The position numbers were made by a program, and so were the translations under genes. From CAYOXX01 sp964408025 (GTDB taxonomy: Bacteria > Acidobacteriota > DATKUA01): a stretch of DNA of 23,563 nucleotides. Shown piece after piece: positions 15,503 to 23,563 of the stretch. The stretch's first letter is position 1. Each line of letters opens with the position of its first letter. The stretch lies in contig CAYOXX010000044.1 of assembly GCA_964408025.1 (NCBI GenBank), forward strand, positions 1 through 23,563, given 5' to 3'. The notes under the pieces are model-generated. The model saw nothing but the letters and a program-made list of their open reading frames with translations. It was not told the DNA's origin and searched no databases.

Positions 15503-16161
15503 CGCTTCTGCAGCTCCTCGAGGGTGACGATGCGCCGCGCGGCGGCCGCCAGGTCGTGCTTGTGGGTGGCGATGATCAGCGTCGTCTTCTCCTCTTCGGT
15601 CAGCAACAGTATCAGGTCGAGAATGCCGCGCTCGGTGTCCGCGTCCAGGTTGGCCGTCGGCTCGTCGGCGAGGATGATCTTCGGCCTGTTGATCAGCGCG
15701 CGGGCGATCGCCACCCGCTGCTTCTGGCCGCCGGAGAGCTCGGACGGGTAGCGGTCCGACATCCCGTCCAGGTCGACGGACTCCAGCGCCGCCTGGGCTC
15801 GCTCCCGGGCCTCGCGGTGCGGGACGTCTGAGAACATCAGCGGCAGCAGCGCGTTCTCGAGGGCGCTGAGGTGAGGAAGCAGGATGAACTCCTGGAAGAT
15901 GAAACCGATGGTCCCGTTGCGGTAGGCCGACAGTTGCCGCAGCGTCAGCTCACGCAGGCGGCGGCCGTCGACCACCACATCGCCGTCGACGTCGGTGTCG
16001 AGGCCGGCTATAATGTTCAGCAGCGTAGTCTTGCCGATCCCCGAGGGGCCCATCACGGAGAGGGTCTCGCCCTCGCCAACCTCGAGGTTCAGGCCCTCGA
16101 GCACCGTTATCGAGTGCTTGTCCTGAGCGTATCTCTTTGATAGATTTGTGATCTCGATCAT
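15499..16161 (-). CDS. ABC transporter ATP-binding protein, LolD/MacB-like
   Basis: 220 residues, a single nucleotide-binding domain. Walker A is GPSGIGKTT (38-46; consensus in this group is GPSGSGKST, still functional in form), Q-loop Gln90 in FIFQEFILLPHLSALEN, signature LSGGQKQR (142-149), Walker B IILADE with catalytic Glu167, and switch His200 in IIATHKHD. The FQxFxLLPxLxxxEN phrase places it with the MacB/LolD/FtsE branch, as does the permease encoded next. ATG at 16161; upstream is a 216-nt gap shared with the divergent transporter gene. Confidence 0.93.
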   Translation of the reverse strand: MIEITNLSKRYAQDKHSITVLEGLNLEVGEGETLSVMGPSGIGKTTLLNIIAGLDTDVDGDVVVDGRRLRELTLRQLSAYRNGTIGFIFQEFILLPHLSALENALLPLMFSDVPHREARERAQAALESVDLDGMSDRYPSELSGGQKQRVAIARALINRPKIILADEPTANLDADTERGILDLILLLTEEEKTTLIIATHKHDLAAAARRIVTLEELQKR

Positions 16162-16340
16162 CTCGCGGGCCGAACCCAGAAAAACGAGGCGTCATTCTAC
16201 ACGAGGGCCATGCGCGGAGCAACGGCCGGCATCGCTCTCACCCCTCGGAGACGGATTGGAGCCGGCGATTGTTCGGCGGATCGCCCGGGCGGGTAGGCTG
16301 GTGTAGCTCGGCGCCTGCTCGAGACCGCGAAGTGAAGCGG

Positions 16341-16346
16341 TATAAT
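16341..16346 (+). promoter_or_regulatory. Candidate -10 element for the transporter pair
   Basis: A perfect TATAAT lies 31 nt before ATG at 16378, followed by GGGAGGG as a possible Shine-Dalgarno sequence (14 nt from the ATG, rather far). No good -35 hexamer is found at 16-18 nt spacing, so this is tentative. A three-codon ATG-GGA-TAA sits at 16366 in between. Confidence 0.3.
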
Positions 16347-16377
16347 CGTCGCAGCACGGGAGGGTGATGGGATAACG

Positions 16378-18240
16378 ATGGAGCCGCTGATCCTCTCTGC
16401 ACTTTTGCTAGTCGTTCTGGTGGCGCTGCTGCTGGAGAAGATCCCCTACGACGCCACAGCCCTGCTGGCCGTCTTCGTGCTGGTGCTGCTCTCCGATGGA
16501 GCCGTATCCGATCTCCTCGACAGGTTCCTCGGCCTCCGGCTCCACTTCCTGACGCCCGGCGAGGCGATCTCCGGCTTCGCCAACGAGGCGGTGGTGACCA
16601 TCGGCGCCATGTTCGTCATCTCCGCCGCTCTCATGCGCACCGGCGCTGTCGGCTTTCTCGGCGATAAAATCATCGCCTTCTCGCGCGGCCGCCCCCAGCG
16701 CGTCCTGATGCTCTCGATGATCGCCGTCGCCGTCTCGAGCGCCTTCATCAACAACACACCGGTGGTCGTGCTGTTCGTGCCGATCATGCTCAGGGTCTGC
16801 TTCCAGTACAACCTCAGCCCCAGCAAGTTCCTTATCCCGATCTCCTACGCCTCGATACTCGGCGGCACCTGCACGCTTATCGGCTCGTCGGCCAACATCG
16901 TTGTCAGCAACGTCGCCGCAGCCTACGGCGCCCGCATGCCCAACCTCGATCTTCACCGGCTCAGTATGTTCGAGATGGCGCCGATTGGACTGCCGATTGC
17001 CGTGCTCGGACTCGTTTTCATCGCGCTTTTCGCAAGGCGACTACTGCCGGACCGCAAGACTGTTACCTCCACGCTGGCCACCACCGAGCAGAAGCGCTTC
17101 ATGACCGAGCTGGAGATCCAACCCGCCAGCCCGAGCATCGGCAAGAACGTCTGGGAGGCCTTCCTGCAGCGCAACCCGGGGCTCCAGATTATGGAGGTCA
17201 TTCGCGGCGAGGAGGTCATCTATCCTCCCGTTGATAAGGTGCGGCTGCAGGAGGGGGACATCCTGCTTACCAAGGGCGCGGTAGGCGACATCCTTAGGGT
17301 TCAGCGTGAACGCTCAGCCATCATCGCTCCCGAGCTCGGCCTGCGCGGCGTGCGGCTGACGGAGAGGGACTTCACGCTGGCAGAAGTAGTGATCATGCCC
17401 ACCAGCCAGTTCATCGGCAAGACGATCGTCGAGGTGCAGTTCCATCGGCGCTATGACGTCAACGTCGTCGCCATACTGCGCAAGGGCCGCCACATGCACA
17501 TCCAGGAGAAGATCCGCAACGTTGAGCTGACCGTCGGCGACACGCTGCTGGTGCAGGGTGGCGAGGACGGCATCGCAAAGATGCGCCGTGCCGAAAACGT
17601 ACTGCTGCTGGAGGGCATCGGCAAATCGGTGGTGCGCACAGGCAAAGCGCCGATCGCACTCGCCGTGATGTTCGGTGTTATCCTCGGCGCAACGTTCAAC
17701 CTGCTGCCGATCATGGTGCTAGCAGTGCTCGGAGCAATTATTCTGGTTGTTACTCACTGCTTGCCGTTAAAGGAGGCATACAAGAGTCTCGACGGCTCCG
17801 TGCTGGTCCTTATCGCATCGACTATCGCGCTCGGCACCGCGATGGCTAACACCGGCACAGCGGGGCTCTACGCTGATCTGCTGGTATCAGTAGTGAAGGA
17901 TTACGGCACGGAATTCGTGATCGCCGCCTTTTTCCTGCTGACCAGTGTTCTGGCCAACTTCATTAACAAGAACGCCGCCGCGGTCTTGATGACGCCCGTG
18001 GCGATAGCCGCCGGGATCGGCCTCGGCTTCCAGCCGATGCCGTTCGTGATGGCCACTCTCTTCGGCGCCAGCGCCTGCTTCGCCACGCCGATCGGTTACC
18101 AGACCAACCTTTTCGTTTATGGCGCAGGCGGCTACCGCTTTGCCGATTACATGAAGCTGGGCATCCCGCTCATAGTTTTACTGATGATTGTAGCGATCTT
18201 CGCGATTCCTGCGGTCTGGCCGCTCGTGCCGATCAGATAG
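16378..18240 (+). CDS. SLC13-type permease with two central TrkA_C domains, paralogue 1
   Basis: 620 residues: N-terminal membrane half about 1-215, two TrkA_C (RCK C-terminal) domains about 235-315 and 330-405, and a C-terminal membrane half about 420-618. This is the divalent-anion/Na+ symporter (CitMHS/SLC13) design used for sulfate, dicarboxylate or similar anions, with cytoplasmic RCK_C domains for ligand gating. The first transport motif INNTPVVVLFVP (from 124) is intact. The second reads FINKNAAAVLMTPVAIA: Lys531 replaces the expected Ser/Asn region (SNN in the paralogue at 520-522). The end ATPIGYQTNLFVYG with GGYRFADY is typical. The gene is 99 nt before a closely related copy. Substrate cannot be assigned. 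Confidence 0.88.
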   Translation: MEPLILSALLLVVLVALLLEKIPYDATALLAVFVLVLLSDGAVSDLLDRFLGLRLHFLTPGEAISGFANEAVVTIGAMFVISAALMRTGAVGFLGDKIIAFSRGRPQRVLMLSMIAVAVSSAFINNTPVVVLFVPIMLRVCFQYNLSPSKFLIPISYASILGGTCTLIGSSANIVVSNVAAAYGARMPNLDLHRLSMFEMAPIGLPIAVLGLVFIALFARRLLPDRKTVTSTLATTEQKRFMTELEIQPASPSIGKNVWEAFLQRNPGLQIMEVIRGEEVIYPPVDKVRLQEGDILLTKGAVGDILRVQRERSAIIAPELGLRGVRLTERDFTLAEVVIMPTSQFIGKTIVEVQFHRRYDVNVVAILRKGRHMHIQEKIRNVELTVGDTLLVQGGEDGIAKMRRAENVLLLEGIGKSVVRTGKAPIALAVMFGVILGATFNLLPIMVLAVLGAIILVVTHCLPLKEAYKSLDGSVLVLIASTIALGTAMANTGTAGLYADLLVSVVKDYGTEFVIAAFFLLTSVLANFINKNAAAVLMTPVAIAAGIGLGFQPMPFVMATLFGASACFATPIGYQTNLFVYGAGGYRFADYMKLGIPLIVLLMIVAIFAIPAVWPLVPIR

Positions 18241-18339
18241 CCGGCGCCCGCCCGCAGCCCAGCAATGATCTTGCGATTGTGCCGGGATGTTTTGTACATT
18301 CGCGATATCGAAGGACTTTAAGCACCCAGGGAATTACAG

Positions 18340-20169
18340 ATGGAGCCGCTGATCCTGTCCACCGTACTCGTGGTGATGCTGGCCCTCTTCATCACGGAGA
18401 AGATCCCGAAGGAGGCGACGGCGCTGTTCGCCATCTTCGTCTTGCTATTCCTGTCCAGCGCCGGGCTCGGGTTACACTTCCTGTCGCCCCGGGAGGCGAT
18501 CGCCGGATTCTCGAACGAGGCGGTGATAACCGTAGGCGCCATGTTCATCATCAGCGCAGGGCTGATGCGCACCGGCGCCGTCGGCTTCCTCGCCGACAAG
18601 ATCATCGCCTTCTCGCGCGGCAGACCGCATCGGATTCTGTTGCTGAGTATTACCGCCGTCGCCCTCTCCAGCGCCTTTATCAACAACACGCCGGTAGTGG
18701 TGCTCTTCGTGCCGATCATCCTGAGAGTCTGCTACCAGCACGGACTCAGCCCGAGCAAGTTCCTGATCCCTATATCCTACGCCTCGATCCTCGGCGGCAC
18801 CTGCACGCTGATAGGAACCTCGACCAACATCCTGGTGAGCGACATCGCCAGCGCCGTTGCCGCGCATCGACAGATACCGGGGCTGCATAAGCTGGGCATG
18901 TTCGAGATGGCGCCCGTGGGGTTGCCGCTTGCCGTGGGCGGACTGATCCTGATAATGCTGCTCGCCCACCGTCTGCTGCCGGACCGGAAGACGGTTACCT
19001 CCACACTGGCCGATACGGAGCAGAAGTCGTTCATGACCGAGCTGGAGATTCAGCCGTCGGGGCCTTGCGTGGGCAAAACGGTGCGCGAGGCGTTCCTGTC
19101 GTGCTACGAGGGTCTGCACGTACTGGAGGTGATCCGCGGGGAAAAGGTTATCTATCCGCCCGTCGACGAGGTAGTGCTCCGCCCCGGAGATATCCTCCTG
19201 ACCAAAGGGTCGGTTAACGATATCGTCAGGGTGCAGCGCGACCGCACGGCGGTCATCGCGCCGGAGCTGGGCCTGGATGGCGTGCGCATGACCGAGCGCG
19301 CCTTCACGCTGGCCGAGGTGGTGATCATGCCCACCAGCCAGTTCATCGGCAAGACGATCGAAGAGGTGCAGTTCAAGCGCCGCTACGACGTCAACGTCAT
19401 CGCCATCCTGCGCAAGGGCCGCCACATGCACATCCAGGAGAAGATCCGCCGCGTCGAGCTCGCCGTAGGCGACACCCTGCTGGTGCAGGGGGGCGAAGAC
19501 GGCATCGCCAAGATGCGCCGGGCGGAGAATATTCTGCTTCTGGAGGGGATCGGGGAGACGGTGGTTAATCCCCGCAAGGCGCCTATAGCGCTGGCGATTA
19601 TCGCCGGCGTGATCATCGGGGCGACGCTCAACCTCATGCCGATCATGGTGCTGGCGCTGTTCGGAGCCCTGCTGATTATCATCACGCACTGCCTACCGCT
19701 CAAGGAGGCCTACAAGAGCCTCAACGGCTCTGTGCTCGTCCTGGTCGCCGGCACTATTGCCATCGGCTCGGCCATGGACAACACCGGGACGGCTCAGCTC
19801 TACGCAGATTTCATGGTATCGGTGGCGGCCCCGCTCGGCCCGGTCGCGGTCGTCGCGGCCCTGCTGCTGCTGACAAGCTTGCTGACGGAACTGATAAGCA
19901 ACAACGCCACCGCGGTGCTCATGACCCACGTGGCAATCGCCGCCGCGGTTGGCCTGGGGTATCAACCGATGCCCTTTGTGATGGCGGTTCTCTTCGGCGC
20001 CAGCGCCTGCTATATCACTCCGATAGGCTATCAAACAAACCTTTTTGTCTATGGACCTGGCGGCTACCGCTTCGCCGATTACTTGAAGCTCGGGATACCG
20101 TTAAACGTACTTATCCTCTTTCTGGGAAGTCTGTTGATCCCCGTTGTCTGGCCCCTGGTGGCTCTATAG
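18340..20169 (+). CDS. SLC13-type permease with two central TrkA_C domains, paralogue 2
   Basis: 609 residues with the same order of domains as the upstream copy and colinear similarity from MEPLILS to the end; it is 11 residues shorter, the gap falling near residue 40 in the loop before LHFLSPREAI. The N-terminal motif INNTPVVVLFVP is kept. The second motif is ISNNATAVLMTHVAIA: Ser520-Asn521-Asn522 are as expected, but His530 replaces the Pro found in the upstream copy (MTPVA), an unusual change at a helix break. CITPIGYQTN-like ending is present as ITPIGYQTNLFVYG. No terminator separates the pair, so co-transcription is plausible. It converges on cmk, with 68 nt between stops. Confidence 0.88.
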   Translation: MEPLILSTVLVVMLALFITEKIPKEATALFAIFVLLFLSSAGLGLHFLSPREAIAGFSNEAVITVGAMFIISAGLMRTGAVGFLADKIIAFSRGRPHRILLLSITAVALSSAFINNTPVVVLFVPIILRVCYQHGLSPSKFLIPISYASILGGTCTLIGTSTNILVSDIASAVAAHRQIPGLHKLGMFEMAPVGLPLAVGGLILIMLLAHRLLPDRKTVTSTLADTEQKSFMTELEIQPSGPCVGKTVREAFLSCYEGLHVLEVIRGEKVIYPPVDEVVLRPGDILLTKGSVNDIVRVQRDRTAVIAPELGLDGVRMTERAFTLAEVVIMPTSQFIGKTIEEVQFKRRYDVNVIAILRKGRHMHIQEKIRRVELAVGDTLLVQGGEDGIAKMRRAENILLLEGIGETVVNPRKAPIALAIIAGVIIGATLNLMPIMVLALFGALLIIITHCLPLKEAYKSLNGSVLVLVAGTIAIGSAMDNTGTAQLYADFMVSVAAPLGPVAVVAALLLLTSLLTELISNNATAVLMTHVAIAAAVGLGYQPMPFVMAVLFGASACYITPIGYQTNLFVYGPGGYRFADYLKLGIPLNVLILFLGSLLIPVVWPLVAL

Positions 20170-20237
20170 TGGGATTCAGGCTCCGCACCGGTGCGCGAAG
20201 GGCTGAAGAGGTCGCTGCCTTTGCGCGCGCGGTGAGG

Positions 20238-20936
20238 CTACTTCCCCGCCGCTCCGCTGTCGTGAGCGGCTCTCTTTTCGATCGCCTCGAGCATCTGCCG
20301 TTCCAGGTCGTCGAGCGTGCGGTCGGTGGTGTCGATGACGACGGCATCGGGTGCGGGCAGCAGGGGCGAGTCGTCTCGTGTCGAGTCGCGGCCGTCGCGG
20401 CGTCGCAGCTCCTTAAGGACCTCCTCGAGCGGCTGCCCGATGCCGCCGCCGAGCAGCTCGCTGCGCCGCCGCTCGGCGCGCACGCTGGCGTCGGCGTCGA
20501 GGTAGAACTTTACGTCGGCGTCTGGGAAGACCACGGTGCCGATGTCGCGCCCCTCCATGACGACCCCGCCCCGCTCGCCCATGCCGCGCTGCAGGGCCAC
20601 CAGGGCCTTGCGTACGCCCGGCACCAGCGCCACCGCCGAGGCAGCCGCGGCGACTGCGGGGGACCGAATGCGGTCGGTTACGTCGCGGCCGTCGACGCGG
20701 ACGCGGCACTCCCCGTTCGTGTCGTCGTCGAGCTCGATTTTTAGCGAGGAGACGAGGCCGCAAAGCGCCTTCCCGTCGTCCAGGTCGACCATCCGCTCCA
20801 GGGCGGCCCAACCGGCGGCGCGATACATGGCGCCGCTGTCGACGTAGCGGTAGCCGAGGCGTCGGGCCAGGCGGCGCGCGAGCGTCGACTTGCCCGATCC
20901 CGCGGTGCCGTCGATGGCCACAACAAGGTCGGCCAT
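20238..20936 (-). CDS. cmk: Cytidylate kinase
   Basis: 232 residues from ATG at 20936 (a TTG two codons upstream would add Met-Asn; GAGAAGG seven nt before the ATG favours the ATG). P-loop GTAGSGKST (10-18), the CMP-binding DSGAMYRA, EGRDIGTVVFPDADVKFYL, and the lid/arginine region RRRDGRDSTRDDSPL with VVIDTT are all in place. It phosphorylates CMP and dCMP in the cytosol for nucleic acid and lipid precursor supply. Last of scpB-rluB-hisC-cmk, 49 nt after hisC. Confidence 0.95.
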   Translation of the reverse strand: MADLVVAIDGTAGSGKSTLARRLARRLGYRYVDSGAMYRAAGWAALERMVDLDDGKALCGLVSSLKIELDDDTNGECRVRVDGRDVTDRIRSPAVAAAASAVALVPGVRKALVALQRGMGERGGVVMEGRDIGTVVFPDADVKFYLDADASVRAERRRSELLGGGIGQPLEEVLKELRRRDGRDSTRDDSPLLPAPDAVVIDTTDRTLDDLERQMLEAIEKRAAHDSGAAGK

Positions 20937-20985
20937 GTTCAAGCCTTCTCGATGTCGTTGAAATCCGGCCGGCGCCGCCCGGGCT

Positions 20986-22074
20986 TTAGCCGAGTACCGC
21001 CTTGAGGGCGCCGACGAACTTGCGGTTCTCGTCGGGCAAGCCGATGCTGACGCGCAGCGCCGTCGGCATGCCGAAGGCGGCCATCGGTCGCACGATTATC
21101 CCCTTAGCCATCAGTTTGCCGTTCAGCTCCGAGGTGTCGTGGCCGAAGTCGACGAGGATGAAATTGGCCACTGATGGTATGACGTTCAGCCCCAGCTTGC
21201 CCAGCTCCTCCCCCAGGTATGCCATGCCCTCGTCGTTGAGCTCTACCGCGCGCTTGACGTGGTCGTCTTCGTCGAGGGCCGCCTCGGAGGCCACCGCGGC
21301 GAAAGTGCTGACATTGAAGGGCGACCGCACCCGCGCCAGGGCGTCGCTGAGGCCGCCATTGGCGATCGCGTAGCCGACCCGCAGGCCGGCGAGACCGTAG
21401 ATCTTGGAGAAGGTACGCAGGATGATGATCTTGTCGCCGCGGCGGTAATACTTGATGGGATCAGGGTAGTCGGGCCGGCTGATGTAGTGGCGGTAGGCCT
21501 CGTCGTATACGAGCACCACTTTGGGCGGCAGCGCGGAGATGAAACGGTCAAGCTCGTCGGTGGTGACCATCGTGCCGGTCGGGTTGTTTGGATTGGCGAT
21601 GTAGACGATGCGCACCCGCTCGTCGATGGCCGCGGCCATCGCCTCGAGGTCGTAGGTGTAGTTCTTCAGCGGCACGCGGATCAGGTTGCCGTTGACCGAC
21701 TGCACCGCCAGCCAGTACATGATGAAGGTCTGCTCCGAGATGACAGCGTAGTCGTCGGGCCCCAGCAGCGAGCGTGCCGAGTTCACAATGATCTCGGCGC
21801 TGCCCGCGCCGATGGTGATGTTCTCCACCGGGATGTCGAACTTCTCGCTGATCTTGCGCTTCAGGTAGAAGTAGTTGTCGTCGGGGTAGCGGTTGATCTC
21901 CGACAGCGCTCGCCGCAGCGCCTCCAGGCTCGCCTCCGGCGGACCCAGCGGGCTCTCGTTTGAGGCCAGCTTGACCACGTCGCCCAGGCCGAGCTCGCGC
22001 TGCAACTCCTCGACGGGTTTTCCGGGCTCGTAGGGAATGATCTTCTGCAGGTGCGACGGGATGATCGGGGACAT
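20986..22074 (-). CDS. hisC: Histidinol-phosphate aminotransferase
   Basis: 362 residues, the normal length for this fold-type I PLP enzyme, which converts imidazole-acetol phosphate and glutamate to histidinol phosphate. Visible features: KLASNESPLGPP near the N-terminus, NPNNPTG (161-167), DEAYRHY (191-197), the PLP Schiff-base Lys224 in RTFSKIYGLAGLRVGY, and RVSIGLPDEN near the C-terminus for phosphate binding. Some members act instead on aromatic or prephenate substrates, so hisC is likely, not proven. ATG at 22074 follows the rluB stop by 2 nt, with GAGGAGG just upstream inside the rluB 3' end, so the two are coupled. No other his gene is nearby. Confidence 0.9.
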   Translation of the reverse strand: MSPIIPSHLQKIIPYEPGKPVEELQRELGLGDVVKLASNESPLGPPEASLEALRRALSEINRYPDDNYFYLKRKISEKFDIPVENITIGAGSAEIIVNSARSLLGPDDYAVISEQTFIMYWLAVQSVNGNLIRVPLKNYTYDLEAMAAAIDERVRIVYIANPNNPTGTMVTTDELDRFISALPPKVVLVYDEAYRHYISRPDYPDPIKYYRRGDKIIILRTFSKIYGLAGLRVGYAIANGGLSDALARVRSPFNVSTFAAVASEAALDEDDHVKRAVELNDEGMAYLGEELGKLGLNVIPSVANFILVDFGHDTSELNGKLMAKGIIVRPMAAFGMPTALRVSIGLPDENRKFVGALKAVLG

Positions 22075-22076
22075 GT

Positions 22077-22844
22077 TTATCGCCTCCTCGTCTCGGTATC
22101 CGGACTCATCAATCTAACAACTTCGTCGGGTCTCAGCAAGCGGTAGCTGCCCGGCTTCAGCGTTCCCGCCGAGAGCGGGCCTATCTTCACCCGACGCAGC
22201 CGCACCACGGGGTGTCCGAGGGCCTGGAACATCCTGCGGAGCTGTCGGTTGCGGCCCTCCTTGAGCGTCACCTCCAGCCAGGAATTCTTTTTGCACCTCA
22301 GCAGCCGGGCCTCGGCCGGGCGCGTCCTGCGGCCGCCTATAGTGATGCCGGAGCGCAGGCGCTCGATGGTCCGCTCGTCGGGCACGCCGCGCACCCTGAC
22401 GTGGTAGGTCTTCTCCGGGCCGGTCGACGGGTGGCCGACGCGGGCGGCGAAGTCGCCGTCGTCGGTCAGCAGCAGCAGGCCCTCGCTGTTGAAGTCGAGG
22501 CGGCCGACGGGGTAGAGGCGCCGGTGGCGAAACTCGCCGATCAGGTCGGTCACCAGCGGGCGCTTGGAGGGGTCGCTGAGGCTGCACAGGTAGCCGGCCG
22601 GCTTGTTGAGCAGCAGGTGGACGCGCTCGCCGGGGGGGCGCAGCAGCTTGCCGTTCACCTTGACGTGGTCGCGGTGCGGATCGATCGACATGCCGACCGA
22701 AGCGGGCCGGCCGTTTACCGTTACCCTGCCGGCCTCGATCAGCCCGTCAGCGCCGCGGCGCGAGGCGACGCCGGCGCCGGCGATGTAGCGGTTGAGGCGG
22801 ACGCGATTATCCTTCCGCTTCGCCTTCGTCTTCTCCCGAGACAT
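22077..22844 (-). CDS. rluB: Ribosomal large-subunit pseudouridine synthase B-type
   Basis: 255 residues. An S4 RNA-binding domain (about 15-65, RLNRYIAGAGVASRRGADGL) is followed by the RsuA/RluB catalytic domain with LLLNKPAGYLCS, the catalytic Asp117 in YPVGRLDFNSEGLLLLTDDG, and KEGRNRQLRRMFQALGH. It converts a uridine in 23S rRNA (position 2605 in E. coli) to pseudouridine. RluE and RluF share the catalytic core, but location after scpB is a common RluB context. The start overlaps the scpB end by 38 nt. The basic N-terminus (KTKAKRKDNR) is typical. Confidence 0.92.
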   Translation of the reverse strand: MSREKTKAKRKDNRVRLNRYIAGAGVASRRGADGLIEAGRVTVNGRPASVGMSIDPHRDHVKVNGKLLRPPGERVHLLLNKPAGYLCSLSDPSKRPLVTDLIGEFRHRRLYPVGRLDFNSEGLLLLTDDGDFAARVGHPSTGPEKTYHVRVRGVPDERTIERLRSGITIGGRRTRPAEARLLRCKKNSWLEVTLKEGRNRQLRRMFQALGHPVVRLRRVKIGPLSAGTLKPGSYRLLRPDEVVRLMSPDTETRRR

Positions 22845-23388
22845 CTACGACCGCCGCCCGCGTCTCCTCGATCAGGTTTACGAACTCCTCCGGCTTCGGC
22901 AGGTCGTCCAGCGAGCTGAGGCCGAAGTGGACGAGGAATCGTTTCGTCGTCGCCCAGAGGAACGGGCGCCCGACCACCTCCTTGCGCCCCACGATCCGCA
23001 GCAGCTTGCGCTCCAGCAGCGTGCGCAGCACGCCGCTCGAGTCGGTTCCCCGCAGCTCCGCGATCTCCGGCGTCGTTAGCGGCTGCTCGTAGGCAACAAT
23101 CGCCAGGGCCTCCAGCGCCTGCGGGCTCAGGTGCGCGCGCCTCCGGGCCCGAAGGTAAGAGCGGATGATCTCGTCGAACTCGGGCCTCGTGGTAAGCTGG
23201 AAGCCGCCGCCGACCTCCCGCAGCACCAAGCCGCGGCCGCCGCGGTCGTATTCGCGCCGCAGCGCTTCAAGCGCCTCTTCGATCTCCAGACCGTCGCGGT
23301 CGGCGAAGAACGAGAGCATGCGATCGCGGCTCAGCGGCTCGTCCGAGACGAAAACCAGCGCCTCGATTAGCTCTTTCAGCTCGTCCAT
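22807..23388 (-). CDS. scpB: Segregation and condensation protein B
   Basis: 193 residues, two winged-helix domains. Family marks are LIEALVFVSDEPLS at the start, LSPQALEALAIVAYEQPLTTPEI (about 88-110), LRGTDSSGVLRTLLERKLL and VGRPFLWATTKRFLVHFGLSSLDDLP. ScpB pairs with ScpA and SMC in the bacterial condensin. scpA usually lies directly upstream, but the 175 nt to the window edge show no recognisable ScpA C-terminus. The frame stays open to the edge, yet the translated extension is basic and unlike ScpB, so ATG at 23388 is kept. The acidic tail (SGEDEGEAEG) overlaps rluB. Confidence 0.93.
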   Translation of the reverse strand: MDELKELIEALVFVSDEPLSRDRMLSFFADRDGLEIEEALEALRREYDRGGRGLVLREVGGGFQLTTRPEFDEIIRSYLRARRRAHLSPQALEALAIVAYEQPLTTPEIAELRGTDSSGVLRTLLERKLLRIVGRKEVVGRPFLWATTKRFLVHFGLSSLDDLPKPEEFVNLIEETRAAVVDVSGEDEGEAEG

Positions 23389-23563
23389 CTCCGCGGAGTT
23401 TAAACGCTTACGACGTGGGTCGGCAAGCCGCGGCTCACGCCGGGTGCTCCTGAACGGTGTCCCTAGCCCGCATATTGCACAAGATTCAGCCGTCCGGCGG
23501 ACCCTTTCCCGAATCTCTTTATTGCAGCCGATTTTGGACCCTTGACGTGGCGCTAACCACGCC
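23389..23563. other. Right-edge region upstream of scpB, no gene recognised
   Basis: No ScpA-like, tRNA or repeat signal is visible. The minus-strand frame of scpB continues open to the edge but codes for an Arg-rich extension without a start codon, consistent with chance openness in GC-rich DNA. Confidence 0.4.

Noticed and set aside
18472..19689. 405-residue minus-strand frame opposite transporter copy 2
   Set aside because: Antisense shadow; composition rich in His, Asp, Arg and Gln, without any family motif.
20184..20195. Perfect 12-nt palindrome CGCACCGGTGCG between convergent genes
   Set aside because: No loop or T-run, so not a terminator, and a single short palindrome is expected by chance in GC-rich DNA.

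Overview
The window is GC-rich over most of its length and carries genes of a diderm (Gram-negative) bacterium: an outer-membrane TonB-type barrel, an LPS acyltransferase with LapA/LapB, and a MacB/LolCD-like ABC module. The mix of a TonB receptor, a sulfatase fused to TPRs, ABC-2 permeases with large ectodomains and a PD40 lipoprotein resembles Acidobacteriota or a related candidate phylum. That placement is inference; no rRNA or marker tree is available here.

Layout. 1-1391 (+): C-terminal part of a TonB-dependent receptor, then a strong terminator and three REP-like palindromes. 1909-4071 (+): a lipoprotein sulfatase-TPR gene in one continuous reading frame but interrupted by three nonsense codons, so best read as a recent pseudogene, followed by a second terminator at 4269. 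8437-4368 (-): a probable operon lpxL-family acyltransferase, lapA, lapB, M17 leucyl aminopeptidase (pepA). 8438-14263: an AT-richer accessory stretch with an IS110-type transposase scrap, a holin-like small membrane protein (+), two orphan ABC-2 permeases (-), a beta-propeller lipoprotein (+), the C-terminal piece of a tyrosine recombinase and a small membrane/zinc-ribbon protein (+). 16161-14264 (-): an ABC ATPase and FtsX/MacB-like permease overlapping by 4 nt. 16378-20169 (+): a tandem pair of SLC13-type transporters with embedded TrkA_C domains. 23388-20238 (-): the housekeeping run scpB, rluB, hisC, cmk.

Functionally, the lpxL-lapA-lapB cluster joins lipid A acylation to LPS-assembly control. 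The ABC module probably exports or extracts a lipid or lipoprotein. The two transporters look like an ion/anion carrier duplication that is diverging: each has lost a different conserved feature of its second transport motif. The scpB-rluB-hisC-cmk cluster is ordinary core metabolism and chromosome maintenance.

I see no CRISPR array, tRNA, rRNA or clear new defence or mobile system. The most informative signals are the nonsense-split sulfatase-TPR gene, the GC-poor island edged and studded with recombinase relics, and the transporter tandem with patchwork DNA identity.
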